Positions 34,801 through 44,905 of a stretch of DNA of 64,000 nt are shown here, one piece after another. The stretch's first letter is position 1. Every line of letters begins with the position of its first letter. The notes below the pieces were generated by a model, which worked only from the letters and a program-made list of their open reading frames with translations, was not told the DNA's origin and did no database searches. Source of the DNA: Ophiura sarsii (taxonomy: Eukaryota > Echinodermata > Ophiuroidea > Amphilepidida > Ophiuridae); the NCBI GenBank assembly GCA_035610835.1, contig CM069447.1:22183259-22247258 (forward strand). Reading direction: 5' to 3'. The position numbers were made by a program, and so were the translations under genes.

Positions 34801-35738
34801 CCAGTGATGGGATCAAGTAGGCAATCCCCCAGCAAACCTAGCATTGGAAGGCTCAGAAAGCCCGTATTAAAAACTTTGTATGGATATATTTTCAGCGACT
34901 GGCTCGAGCAGCCCATGGGACCAGTCCGTCTCTGATTCAGGGTAGAAAGTATAATTCTGGCGTTCACTTCGTAACAATCGAAGGCATAAACACACAGTGT
35001 TCCTTGATTCATTTAGTGTCTTATTAAAACGATTTGTTTACAAGACATACAGGGGAAGCCTTCGTCACTAAAATCGGTTGTGTTAATACACATTTGAAAT
35101 AATGTACAATCTAAAAAATACAATATTACTTAAAAGTTGACGAATTTTAAATAAACGCTTTCGTATTATGCTAGCTATATAACACATTCACATAAATTAT
35201 TATGAGAAATGAATTGTAGAGCAATGCCAAACATGATTTTTCGTTCCACTTCATTCATTGATATTATAAACATTTTAATTCATAATGGTGCCAGGAGTTG
35301 CCTATTAATTTGATAATATAAGTGCAACGTTCTCATACATAAAAAAAAGAAGTTCTGCCAATTCCGATAAACACTGTGCAACTTAAAGACGGTCTCGTTC
35401 ATTGAATATGGTTAGAAAAGATTTGGGGTCAATAGATTTTTTTAACGAAATAATTTTTAACTTACTGCAAAATTCGGTTCTACCCAGTAGGTCATTGAGC
35501 TTTTCTGGGGTCCAATTGTCCCTCTTGGTGAGAGGACCCGGGTTATCTGTATACCATAGGTTCGATCCATTGTCTTGAGTCACTGGACAACTGGCTGTTC
35601 CCATGTTTCTAGCAGCTTTAACTCCCTGGCAGTAACATATATCATTCCATGGCATTGCCCATCTTTCTCTGTGTGCTGACGGGTCCCAATGGCGTTGAAG
35701 TATGCACATGTATGCGTCTGTAGTAGGTGACCAGCAAA
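31566..35738 (-). CDS. partial gene for a multi-EGF, discoidin-domain extracellular protein
   Basis: Nine minus-strand exons, all with GT-AG borders and phase-1 joins, encode in order a Cys/Trp-rich module of unknown family (35466-35738), one EGF module (34186-34299), six calcium-binding EGF modules (33886 down to 32507), and the first part of an F5/8C (discoidin) domain (31566-31882). EGF and F5/8C modules mediate protein, calcium and membrane or glycan binding outside the cell, so a secreted or surface adhesion protein is expected. The architecture recalls EDIL3 and lactadherin, but the unknown module and the EGF number differ, so I give no orthology. The signal-peptide exon and the second half of the discoidin domain were not found. 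They may lie beyond large introns or be lost. Satellites and TTAA MITEs fill the introns and the downstream flank. Confidence 0.75.
32093..32326. mobile_element. TTAA MITE, CACTTTCCACGCGG family, copy 2 (intronic)
   Basis: Lies in the intron between the discoidin exon and the last EGF exon. TTAA at 32089-32092 and 32327-32330; the ends are degraded (GCCATTTCCACGTGGC and its GCCGCGTGAAAAGTG partner). Confidence 0.75.
32507..32635 (-). CDS. exon: calcium-binding EGF module 6 (last)
   Basis: 129 bp, phase 1 to phase 1, 43 residues, six cysteines. It has the calcium-site residues DQDEC at the start and NTDGSF before Cys4. The end reads GDGLNC, unlike the GFNC/GSNC of the other copies, so it is the most diverged member. 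Confidence 0.9.
32752..32880 (-). CDS. exon: calcium-binding EGF module 5
   Basis: 129 bp, phase 1 to phase 1. Ends GDGSNC. Here the NTDGSF segment reads NTAGSF (Asp to Ala next to Gly), the only copy with this change, which may weaken the local turn. Confidence 0.9.
   Translation of the reverse strand: MKMNAVAKDLDIAAIATLHAQTQPVVSRANVIQAGPVTVPIA
33010..33138 (-). CDS. exon: calcium-binding EGF module 4
   Basis: 129 bp, phase 1 to phase 1, all six cysteines, DQDEC start, GDGFNC end. Its flanking introns match those of module 2. Confidence 0.9.
33255..33383 (-). CDS. exon: calcium-binding EGF module 3
   Basis: 129 bp, phase 1 to phase 1, GDGSNC end. It differs from modules 1 and 5 mainly by silent changes. 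Confidence 0.9.
   Translation of the reverse strand: MKMNAVAKDLDIAAIATLHAQTQTVVSRANAIQAGPVTVPIA
33513..33641 (-). CDS. exon: calcium-binding EGF module 2
   Basis: 129 bp, phase 1 to phase 1, GDGFNC end. The intron 3' to it (lower coordinates) carries the extra 13-bp segment GGGCCGGGTGAAA that alternates between copies. Confidence 0.9.
33758..33886 (-). CDS. exon: calcium-binding EGF module 1 of the repeated set
   Basis: 129 bp, phase 1 to phase 1, GDGSNC end. First of six tandem copies in transcription order; the next exon upstream is the unrelated-sequence EGF at 34186-34299. Confidence 0.9.
   Translation of the reverse strand: MKMNAVAKDLDIAAIATLHAQTQTVVSRANVIQAGPVTVPIA
34006..34029 (-). 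pseudogene. remnant 3' end of a seventh EGF exon
   Basis: The donor side and the last codons of the repeated EGF exon (ending in the SNC codons, then the GTATAC donor) are recognisable, together with the adjoining intron. The rest of the exon is replaced by unrelated sequence from about 34030. This marks the ragged edge of the exon duplication. Confidence 0.65.
34186..34299 (-). CDS. exon: EGF module, older type
   Basis: 114 bp, phase 1 to phase 1 (acceptor CAG at 34300-34302, donor GTAAG at 34181-34185), 38 residues with six cysteines. It reads NECISSPC, then GACIDDIGSFRC, then GYTGATC. It has the NEC start of calcium-binding EGFs and the short spacing of Notch-type modules, and is clearly different in sequence from the six repeated modules. 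Confidence 0.9.
34755..35012 (-). other. intronic open frame, not assigned
   Basis: An 85-codon frame lies inside the intron between the first two exons. It has no recognisable domain and no splice sites that fit the phase-1 pattern. I do not call it an exon. Confidence 0.3.
35466..35738 (-). CDS. exon: Cys/Trp-rich extracellular module of unknown family
   Basis: 273 bp, exactly 91 codons, phase 1 to phase 1 (acceptor CAG at 35739-35741, donor GTAAG at 35461-35465), so it is a symmetric shuffling-type module. It has seven or so cysteines in the order CW, YMC, CYC, ASC, EFC with tryptophans between, and motifs HRERWAMPWNDICYC and LWYTDNPGPL. I do not recognise the fold; it is not EGF, Kringle, sushi or F5/8C by its cysteine spacing. 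It is the most upstream exon found, and it lacks a signal peptide, so at least one more 5' exon is missing. Confidence 0.75.
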
Positions 35739-36614
35739 CTGTAAGGATATACAAGAAAATAATTAAAGATATTATAGGCCTTTTTCAGGCGTTACCTAAA
35801 TACTGAACAAATGTATCGCCAACCCGGGGTGGGGGTTATGTGGTAGTACACTTAAGGCAGATTGCTGCGCAAATATATCCTACTTAAAATTATCAAATTA
35901 TAAAGTTGTTGAGAAATTTATCTTCTTTAATATAAGATATTTTACGCTAGGATAGGGTGATTACTGAGGAAGTGACACTCCAAAATGTAAGGTAAAGTCC
36001 GATTTTCATTTTCACATCTTTCTATTCTAAACGCGGATCCAGCTACGGGTACATTATCGATTACCGCGGACCCTGAGATTTATATCAGCTACATAATATT
36101 TAGCCAAACAAACGTTGGATAATAGCACTACTTAACCTTTTTAAATTCCAATTGAAAAAAAAAGGAATGGAATGGAATTGACGTAGATACATTTATCATT
36201 TTTCTTAACCCTAACCTGGGAGGGGGGCAATTTGTAAACAAATCTTTTTAACATTATGCGTGCTATCAACTTCAAACTATTGTCATTAGGCCCTACTCAC
36301 GGAGGTTGGTCAACGATTTCCATATACATACGGTCTGCTACTCTGCTTGATCAAAAGCTGCCACTCTTTCCGGTGGTCAGGGTAGCTTAGGCCAATTGAG
36401 AAATGTCCCGACCCGGCTATGTCTTAAATGTCTTATCCCGGGACAACGCCCGTACCGTAATGAAACGGGAACGGAGATGATGTACCACTTCCTTGCTAGT
36501 CCCATGTTCCGGGTGCTAGGGGTTGCATTGAGCCACGCTGTACATCATTCATAACGGGCTGAGATCTTCATTACAAGTGAAAATCGCACTAAATCCTAAA
36601 TCTATTAGTCATAA
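35739..36614. other. upstream of the EGF gene, no exon recognised
   Basis: Expected to hold further 5' exons or the promoter, but I see neither a signal-peptide exon nor a clear promoter. Confidence 0.4.
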
Positions 36615-36812
36615 GGCCAAAAAAAAAGTTGTCTCAAAGCTTGCGAAGGCTTGAAAATCAGGCGGCGCTCGTTGGTTTTTTTCTTCCATTTTTTATGTTT
36701 TACATTTTCAGTTGTGTGTCAAATTTTACTCTCACTATTTGCAACCGTGGACACTTTCTGATATTGTTTTTTCTATTTGAAATGAATATGGTGATGTAGT
36801 TGTGTAATGGAA
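36615..36812 (+). mobile_element. truncated Harbinger-like MITE
   Basis: Starts GGCCAAAAAAAAAGTTGTCT after TAA and follows 78-486 closely until GTAGTTGTGTAA, then stops. The right end is missing. Confidence 0.7.
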
Positions 36813-36859
36813 GGACATGAAGTATATTGTTTTATTTGTCCAGTTAACAATAATTGATC

Positions 36860-37040
36860 ATTTTTCACATGGTCATATCTTAAAATCCTGTCCATCTTGA
36901 AAATCTGTCCATCAAAATAAACCAAAATGACACCGGATTAAAATACCCTACTCTAAACACATGTCAGTAATCCTGCGTGTTATTTTGGTTCATTTTGATG
37001 GACAGATTTTCAAGATGGACAGGACCATGTGAAAAATTAT
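36860..37040. repeat. inverted repeat with arms of about 60 bp
   Basis: The left arm (36860-36934) includes TTTTCACATGGTC, GTCCATCTTGAAAATCTGTC and CAAAATAAACCAAAAT. The right arm (36977-37040) is its inverse apart from one short deletion. A MITE without a clear duplication; it replaces the right half of the truncated element just before it. Confidence 0.75.
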
Positions 37041-37825
37041 AATTTTCTTTTTGAGCTCACTTTTATGTTATGTGTTTTAATTTAAGCTGAACATACCAGA
37101 TACTCCATTTTAAATAAAGTTAAAATAAACTTTTAAAAATAAAACAGTGTTAACAATTTAAAATTGGAACACAGACCATAACAATATTTATGACAAGTTT
37201 GAAACTTGGTTTCGATGACGTCTCCCGATATAGCATGACATCATTATCAACCAATCAGCAAGCGCAATTTTCCGGTCAAAATCTTCCGTAAAACAATACA
37301 AAACATAACACAGAGAATAATTGCGGAAAGGCTTTGTATTATGCTTTTCCTATAGAGGCCGCTCACACTGTTTTACCGCCACAAAACCTTGATGAAATGC
37401 TACGGTTCGACCATTAGCTTAATTATCGATGAAATTGACACGGACCATTAGACTTAGAGCTCTCAGATGAAACCGTTGACTTTCAATACGTATTTAAAAG
37501 TACATCTAGTCGTTTGGCATCGAGGTGGAGCGTCATCTCTCTAAAATAATTAGAAAAATGTGTTTTGTCTTGAATGTTATGGTCATGCTTTCTTGCGTAG
37601 TTCCTCAAGTTTGAGTCTCGTTCAAGGCCATTTTAAAACAATTTAAAGGGGCTTTGTAACGCTTTTTTAGCCTATTTGGTATGTATATAATGGTGTTATT
37701 TATTGTTAGCCTTCGTACGCGTAATTTTCTATTTTACAGACATGTCTTCTGGATTGATTGTGATTTCCATAATTATCACAATACATATCACAATACATGA
37801 ACAATAATAATAATGTGTAGTTATA
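37041..37825. other. intergenic, no gene seen
   Basis: No feature recognised. Confidence 0.5.
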
Positions 37826-37829
37826 TTAA

Positions 37830-38068
37830 CACTTTCCACGCGGCAGGCGGCTGCAGACGGCATTCCAAAATTTCACAAAATGTTTCAAAAATGTCAAAAT
37901 TATTGAATGTCATTACCATATTTAGATTAACCATGAGAAATGCATTGAAATAAGTACAAGAATGCCCAGTATTGGTTCAGTAATCCATGATATAGACTTT
38001 GAAAATTGGGAAAGTTTTCTGAAAAATCTGTTTTGTATATGGTAAAACTAATAGCCGCGTGGAAAGTG
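37830..38068. mobile_element. TTAA MITE, CACTTTCCACGCGG family, copy 3
   Basis: CACTTTCCACGCGGC and its inverse GCCGCGTGGAAAGTG form perfect ends. TTAA at 37826-37829 and 38069-38072. The best preserved copy of the family in the window. Confidence 0.9.
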
Positions 38069-38072
38069 TTAA

Positions 38073-38266
38073 CACTTTTCAATCGGCTATTAGTTTTACC
38101 ATATACAAAACAGATTACTGAAGGATTACTGAACCAATACTAGGCATGTTTATACTTATTGTGATGCATTTCTCACGGTCATTTCAAATAACGTAATTAT
38201 ATTCAATCATTTTGATATTTTTGAAACATTTTGTGAACTTTTGGATGTTTAGTCCACCGGACAGTG
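38073..38266. mobile_element. TTAA MITE, same family, copy 4, sharing a TTAA
   Basis: Begins directly at the TTAA (38069-38072) that closes copy 3 and ends ACCGGACAGTG before TTAA at 38267-38270. It is shortened and in the opposite orientation to copy 3. Confidence 0.75.
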
Positions 38267-38270
38267 TTAA

Positions 38271-38400
38271 AGGTAGATGTTCTGATTGCTGGCTCGATTT
38301 TCAACATAATGTTTTCTATTTTACATGGAAGGTCATCCTTAAAATTGTTACATTCCAAATATGGGGATTCAATGAATTTATGCATTGTGTTGTTGCTGCT
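38271..38400 (+). mobile_element. T2/Kolobok-like left-end fragment
   Basis: AGGTAGATGTTCTGATTGCT follows the shared TTAA (38267-38270). Beyond it, TTTTCTATTTTACATGGAAG and GTCATCCTTAAAA match 20429-20786. The right end is absent. Confidence 0.65.
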
Positions 38401-38463
38401 AGAGATCTGTTTCTCAAGTTTATAATGGAATTTAATTATATATATTTAAATGCAAGAAATGAA

Positions 38464-39450
38464 GGTATTCGATTTTGATATCTGCTATCATAGATAACCT
38501 TTTTGATAAGTATTAGGCATAGATTAATTAATGCAATACAATCTCCTCCTTTGCCAATGCCAACCAGTATGTTCTTGTAATCAAGAACAATATTAAAATT
38601 CATGTTGATATCAAACCATATATTAAATTCGTCCCAGATGTTAATGGCATGAGCACAATCCCAATAAATATGCTTTAAAGTCTCGGGGAAGTTACTGCAT
38701 CAACTACAATTCACATTATCAACAATTTTCATCTTAAATAATCTACTATTTGTCATTAAGCAATTCAAATTAATCTTGGAAAATTCTTGTCCTAACATCA
38801 TGACATGCCTTAACGGCATAAGGTAAATACTACTCCATTCATTGTCAAACACATTAAGCTCATTTTTGTATATCACCTGGGATGTGATTCTCTGGACTAG
38901 AATACGATAGATGATTTTGGATGTCATATTGTCAATGTGAGACTCATTATTCTCGTGCATCAATATGAAGCCTCTTTTTTTACAAAGGTCCCGTATAAAC
39001 CCAATTTTAAAAACTTGCTTCCAAAAAGCTGGAATAGCATCAACAATGCCTTCCCCTATTCATGTAATATTTATTAGCAACCCCTCGTTTAATCAACAAC
39101 AACAAAAAGGGAATAATTTTACCATTGGTATAATATAAATCAGAAATCATATTCATACCACACATGGAAAAATGCTTATAATAAAAAGGCTTATGATTGA
39201 TACAAATACATTGGTTATTCCATACACATTGTTGAAGATGACCAATTTTGTCAGGCATAATAAAATCAAAATACGACTTCAGCATATCTTTATAAAATAT
39301 TGGAATATTATTCCATCTATGAATTTGTGTTGGATGAATATTACAATGTAATATTAACTCTCCACCAAAAGGAGAGATATACTCATTCAGAATTAATTTC
39401 CATGCAGCTGAAGTGTTAAGGTATATAGGTGGTGTGACCGGTGACGTCAT
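38464..39450 (-). pseudogene. L1-like LINE, C-terminal part of ORF2, decayed
   Basis: The minus strand encodes, with a frameshift near 38963-39040 and an in-frame stop near 38699, a protein typical of the region after the reverse transcriptase in L1-like LINEs. It contains AIPAFWKQV, then a run of conserved hydrophobics, then ETLKHIYWDC...W, the usual Cys/His-rich C-terminus. It is the 3' portion of an element whose catalytic part continues at 40890-41345. The product would nick and reverse-transcribe LINE RNA. This copy is dead. Confidence 0.75.
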
Positions 39451-39900
39451 GTATTTACAAATGGGACACCCTCTGTTGATTCCCTCCAGGCAGAATATAC
39501 AGTAAAGTTAAATAAAGACAACATGAAATGCGATAGCTTATAGCATTCCTAAGCAAGTTTAAAGACAGTTTTGATAACAATTTGCTGTGACACCACAATC
39601 TAGTTAGAAAACCTGATCTGGCCTATGTAAACTATAGGAACTCTTGCCCGGTGTGTTTTGTCTCAAATCAACAGAGGGCGTCCTAAATGTAAACAACGGT
39701 CACCTCATCTATACCCACGTGATCTTTTGAGCCTTGAATATTGATTTCAAATCAATCATTTTTAAACCACCTTCATCAATATCACCAACAATCGTACGCC
39801 TCTTTGGTCATGTGTTTTAAGCTCGCCTCCGTTCGCGTTACACACGGATTTTGGCTTTCGCGACACGATTTTAACTTTACACATTTATATTTGCTTGTAT

Positions 39901-39946
<46 letters not shown>

Positions 39947-40889
39947 TAGTAAAAATATACATTTTCTGAAGGGAAATTGCATGAGAAAACCGAATATGCC
40001 ATTGAAATTATAGTACAACTAAGGACTAAAATGATATGTTCGGGAAAATATCAGAGTTTTTTAATTTTTAATTTGAGATCCATATATGTTTTATACCTAC
40101 CCCTATCATTATTTACTTTACATATTTGAGTTCCTCATGACATTACCCATCAGATGATATATAATTGTCAAAGGTTACTACGTCGGTATGGTAATTATAC
40201 CGGCTAGTGAATATCTCCAATTTTTATTTTATATATTTTTAGAATTTTCAGAAATATTTGTTAAAGATGTACCATTCCCTGATCTAAACTGCATTTCTGA
40301 ATTCCTCTAGTTACAAGCTTTCCAAAAATGTATTTTTGCTATCATAGGTTGAAAATGTTTACTGTTATAGTCATTTTTATAAATCCGGTAAATTGAGGCT
40401 GATTATTTATGTTGACTGTGTAGCGAATAGGAAGAAAGCTGATGATCATGGTCCTATCCATAATTAATTAGTTGTTACAAATAGTTGACAAGTCTGTTGA
40501 ACCACATACTGAAAGACTACTAAATATCCTTTAAAATGGGACCAGAATGGTGTTTGTAACATTAGGGGATGACTAGTTATTGCAAAAGGAACAAAGCATG
40601 GGATTATCCCCATTGACTTTGTACAGGCGGCACCCCTTCCAGCCGCACCCCTGGTCCCCAAACGTCAAACAGCTGTATCACCATTTCAGTATTAGCTACA
40701 CCAATGCCATTTTGCAGGCAGATAGCTTGTTATTAGGGCTTTAAAATGATACCAAATTTGTTGAGATAGCTTTTGTGGTTTTAAAAAATATTTGAGGAAT
40801 ATGACAGCATGAAACTAAAATATGTAACAGCACCACCCTATTGGGAGGCGAGTTCATTACGCGTGATCCAGTATAAAACCTTTACCACA
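39451..40889. other. sequence separating two LINE parts; long poly-C
   Basis: About 1.4 kb with no LINE coding similarity, where the protein order of a LINE would need only some 0.5 kb. It includes a 44-bp C-run at 39902-39945. It probably holds a later insertion, but I found no ends. Confidence 0.4.
39902..39945. repeat. 44-bp uninterrupted poly-C
   Basis: A pure C-run, the longest homopolymer in the window. Its length could be an assembly estimate. Confidence 0.9.
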
Positions 40890-41345
40890 TTCCACAGTAT
40901 ATGATTTTATCTATTTGCTGTATTATGATAATAATCTGGAATATGACAAACGGAGGCCAAATATATAAACTTGGAGAGAGCAAAAGTCTTGATCAAAATA
41001 ATTTTACCAGCAAAGGTCAACATTCTACATTTCCATTATATTAAGAATTGTTTTCACCTGCTTTAATTTTGGGCCAAAATGTATGTCCTCCGCTGCCTTT
41101 TCAGCATATGAGAAAAATACACCCAAAGCATTTATCGGTTTTGTTGGCCAATCAATGTTTAGCGGCTTGTCTATACTCATTCTTTTTGAACCAATCCATA
41201 AGCCCTTTGACTTACTGACATTCAATTTTAAGCTAGAAACCTTGGTAAAAGAACCAAAAAGCTTCAAGAGTGTATTTGCAGAGTCAACCCCATCCATAAC
41301 GCATGTTGTGTCATCAGCATATTGGATTATTTTCACAAATTACAA
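40890..41345 (-). pseudogene. L1-like LINE reverse transcriptase fragment
   Basis: The minus strand reads IIQYADDTT (the catalytic YADD box, about 41310-41321), then LNVSKSKGLWIGS, then, after a frameshift at about 41025, RMLTFAGKIILIKTFALSKF. These match the palm and thumb region of L1-like non-LTR reverse transcriptases in order. The 5' part is missing beyond 41345. It probably belongs to the same element as 38464-39450. Confidence 0.8.
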
Positions 41346-42775
41346 AACATAATTGTTCGTGTATTCTGTTATAGAAATCACAATCAACCCAGAAAACAAG
41401 TGAAATAGTAAACTACAAATGATAACAACAAAAACACCATAGAGTTCAAATACATACATAGCAACTTTAAGTGAGTTTTTCTATTATAACATTTCTGTAT
41501 AACATATTTATTCAGTTTCAGTTTCAGTTTCAGTATATTCACCACAAATGAGATACATACAAAGACAATACAACTAATAGTCTGGGAGCCAGCCACGCAT
41601 GATTTCAACCCATAAAGTACAGAAGGTTTGACCCAAAAAGTTACTAAGGTCATCTAAGACATTAATTTGTGTTTGGTAAGATTGACCCCTCAGCTTTGTC
41701 TAGCCCCTAGATCCCCCTGAAAGTGCTACGGGTCAAATTGCAAACAGGATCAGTTTATGGTGTAATGTATATCAAACTATCCTGAGATCATAATGAGCCA
41801 AACATTAAATGCTCGTATTTACACCCGATATTTAGTTTACGAGATATAGGGCAAAAAGGTCAAAGGTCAATATGTTCATAATTTATTTTGGATCGAAAAA
41901 TACTAGTACAGTCAAGAATATGGTACCTAAAGTACGCTGTCTCCATATATTGTTTCAAAGTAGTACCTTTAAGATATTGGAAAAACACAATTTCACATAA
42001 TGGTTCAAGACCATCATTACTATTAATAATGATGGCATTTATGATTTATGATCCATAATGGGTTTAGATCGTTTGTCTCAAAAATCTTCAGTTATTAAAA
42101 AACGCGGAATGCATCTATTTGAACTATTACTAATGATGGCATTATGGTTTTATCATATCCATTACGGGTTTATAGATACACTAATGATGGTATTTATGGT
42201 TTATCGTACTTATGGTGGGTTTATAAATTGTTTTGTCTCAGAACTCTTCAGTTATTAAAAATGCGAAATGCAGTTTTTCTTTCTTTATATGTTTTTTTTA
42301 GGGGTTTTTTATTTTTTATTTTATTTTTTGTCCTTGTAGAATCCTTTTACAATTCACGATGTGTGTGATCTTTGACGTGCAAACATACATTAATCCTGGA
42401 AAATAAGTCTCTGACGTTTGGATGTTTTAATTAACAAAACATACTCACTCAATCGCGTCAAAACCCATTTACGCGTACTTTACGCGAGGTCAACCTCAAG
42501 TCCTTTTTTTTCTTCATTTTAGCATTTGGTTCTCCAACTCGTAGCCTCTTTGTGCCAACAGGCAGATTATACAGCGCGACAAGCAAGACCATAAGGAGCA
42601 AGACAGGCATACCACTAGCTGCAGTGGATTTTCTTTCGATAGAAGAGTCATGCAGGATTGAGCTGGATCTCACACCCATGAACCTTTTCCTTTGTAAGTC
42701 TACACAAGACATAAAATTCAATGCCTTGAACATGCCTTCATCCAAATCAACGACAAGCGGTTGTCGAATTGCTTA
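41346..42775. other. intergenic with a local duplication
   Basis: No gene seen. A segment of about 190 bp with AATCTTCAGTTATTAAAAA and AATGATGGCATTTATG phrases is imperfectly repeated at 42000-42260. Confidence 0.45.
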
Positions 42776-42777
42776 TA

Positions 42778-43872
42778 CAGGGTGTCCCAAAAGTCTATGC
42801 ACGACTTTGAAGCTTTGTATTTCACAAAATATAAGTCGTATTGAAAATATGAATACATATTTAGAAAGAGGAGATGTGGGAAATAATTTTGATACCAAAC
42901 ATTGGAGTAACATCTGTTTGTAATGCCACCTTAGAAGTAAATATGTATTACTGCAAAAATGTAATTTTATACTTCGGAGGAATAAAGTTCATAAATCCAT
43001 ACCTAATTAACAAAAATACGGGTAGAGTTGGTTACACGGAAAGTGATCCGTCAATTGTAATATTACAAAATTTTACATTACAGTGATATCATCATAATAA
43101 CAAACTATATCACACATAATTTTCGTTTCTATACTGAAATATAATTTAAATGTTTTTCATGTATACAGAGACGTGTGCTAATGCAAAAACACAGACCTAA
43201 ACAATTGAATAACGTAATAGAAAATGAACACACACATCACACAGCTGTCAAACTAAAATTTAAACGTAGCGGATTATTTTAATGCTGCTTGAAGGCCTCA
43301 TCGAAGGTTGTTTTACCCATTTAGAATATGTTCCTGTGTTCAAAAATGTATCCACCAACTTCAGAATGGATATTCTTCCTGGTGCGCGTTTCACTTTGAA
43401 ATGTTTTCTGAACTTTTGTTGAGTAAGTTGAACTGAATGTGTTTCAGCGTAGAACCATACAATTTGTATTCGCTTATCTATGCTGTAAACCATCTTGAAT
43501 GAAGACTTTTGCTATGCAATGTTGTCTACTACGCTTATTTATGTTGTGAGTGACCGAGTTTGGTATTAAATAACATTAATGTTGCAAGGTAAGCAGTGAA
43601 ATGTGACTAATGCGCAACGTTGCCTTTCATACCGTTAATTTATGCGCACCTTTAGCAACAATGTGTGGTACTTGGTATGGGTTGGTCTGGCACACGACCA
43701 ATGACTTTCAACCAGTTTTATAATGTTGTGGGTTCACCAATAGGGTTGTGTTTGGTATCAAATTAATTTCCCAAATCTCGTCTATCAAAATATTGTTAAA
43801 TTTATACCATATGATTTATATTTTATGAGATATGACTCTTCAAAAACGTGCATAGACTTTTGGGACACCCTG
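42778..43872. mobile_element. mariner-like element, decayed, TA duplication
   Basis: The ends CAGGGTGTCCCAAAAGTCTA and its inverse continue to TGCACG, flanked by TA (42776-42777 and 43873-43874). TA duplication and this end sequence fit the Tc1/mariner (IS630) group. It carries a fragment of the transposase DNA-binding domain (43260-43493, minus strand) and no catalytic domain. Confidence 0.85.
43260..43493 (-). pseudogene. mariner-like transposase N-terminal HTH fragment (DUF4817-like)
   Basis: 77 codons from an ATG. It follows the helix-turn-helix that precedes mariner-type DDE domains: YSIDKRIQIVWFYAET, then TQQKFRKHFKVKRAPGR, then ISILKLVDTFLNTGT. It ends in frame-disrupted sequence, and the DDE catalytic part is absent. 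It sits inside matched mariner ends, which supports the assignment. A working enzyme would bind the terminal repeats. Confidence 0.7.
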
Positions 43873-43874
43873 TA

Positions 43875-44334
43875 TGACAAAGGATGGTTGGCATGACTGG
43901 ATTCTCTTATGAGTTAAGGTACCGTATGTCATGTGAGCTAGCTAAAATTATGGAGTAAAAATAATCTGTAATGTACGTAGGCCTACTGTATTTTTAACAT
44001 GCCCCCTATCAAAGACAAAAATCACATACCCCCGCCACTGTCTGTCAAAATGAAAATCGCATCGGACCCCCCCCCCCCCCCCAAGTTCCCCCCCCCCCCC
44101 CCCCCCCCCCCAACAACAACAACAACAACAACCCTGCGGCATTAATAATGAACGGTCCCGACGGAAAATAAAGTCACATCTTTACAATGCAATCATGCAT
44201 AATAATTTGGAAATATTTTACATTGTAGACCAAATCTTGTCCAGAAAAAGTTCCTCTATCTCATTGTTGGTAACTGCTGATCCCATCGAAATGAATATTC
44301 GCATCACAACGACTACAAATTGCTTTTTCCTAAA
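43875..44334. other. intergenic, C-runs and AAC microsatellite
   Basis: C-runs at 44068-44083 and 44089-44111 are followed by (CAA) repeats to about 44131. No gene. Confidence 0.6.
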
Positions 44335-44525
44335 ACCTGTCCTTTTGACCTCTAATTTCTCGGAGATGAGATCAGATATTATATATTTCCCTTTTGTTTA
44401 TAAATAACAATATCATCCTTCCTCTCATACGTTAAGGATATTAGGATTGGTTGAAATAAGACTTTGGCAAACATTTTAGGCGATGCATGTTTGTTCATAG
44501 TTTAGCAAAAATTGATCAAAATTGC
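44335..44525. repeat. diverged direct repeat, copy 1
   Basis: Shares CGGAGATGAG, TCAGATATTAT, AACATTTTAGGCGAT and TTTAGCAAAAA in the same order and spacing with 44728-44905. Confidence 0.65.
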
Positions 44526-44727
44526 ACAACCGTGTTAACTTACATTTTTGACTTATCATTTGTATTCTAGTGTTATGGTGAAAATCAGGTCAGAATAAGA
44601 TTCTACACATTCCGAGCATGTCAGTCATAACTTTTTATGTTTCTAATGTTAACATTTATATGGGTTTTTAAGCCTATAATATGCCGAAAATAGCCAACAA
44701 ACACGGCTAATTCAAATTTCAAATTTT

Positions 44728-44905
44728 AAATTGACCTCCAAGTTGTCGGAGATGAGGTCAGATATTATTTAATTAATTTGTGTTCTTAAATGACACTATC
44801 ATCTTTCTCATCATATTCAAAGGACATTAGGATTAGTTGAAAAATAAGACCTTGGTAAACATTTTAGGCGATACATGTTTTTTCAGAGTTTAGCAAAAAA
44901 ATATT
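44728..44905. repeat. diverged direct repeat, copy 2
   Basis: Second copy of 44335-44525, about 390 bp downstream. Confidence 0.65.

Noticed and set aside
42458..42745. A 95-codon minus-strand frame with a hydrophobic centre
   Set aside because: No recognisable domain or splice context, and part of it lies beside and under the mariner-like element; not called.
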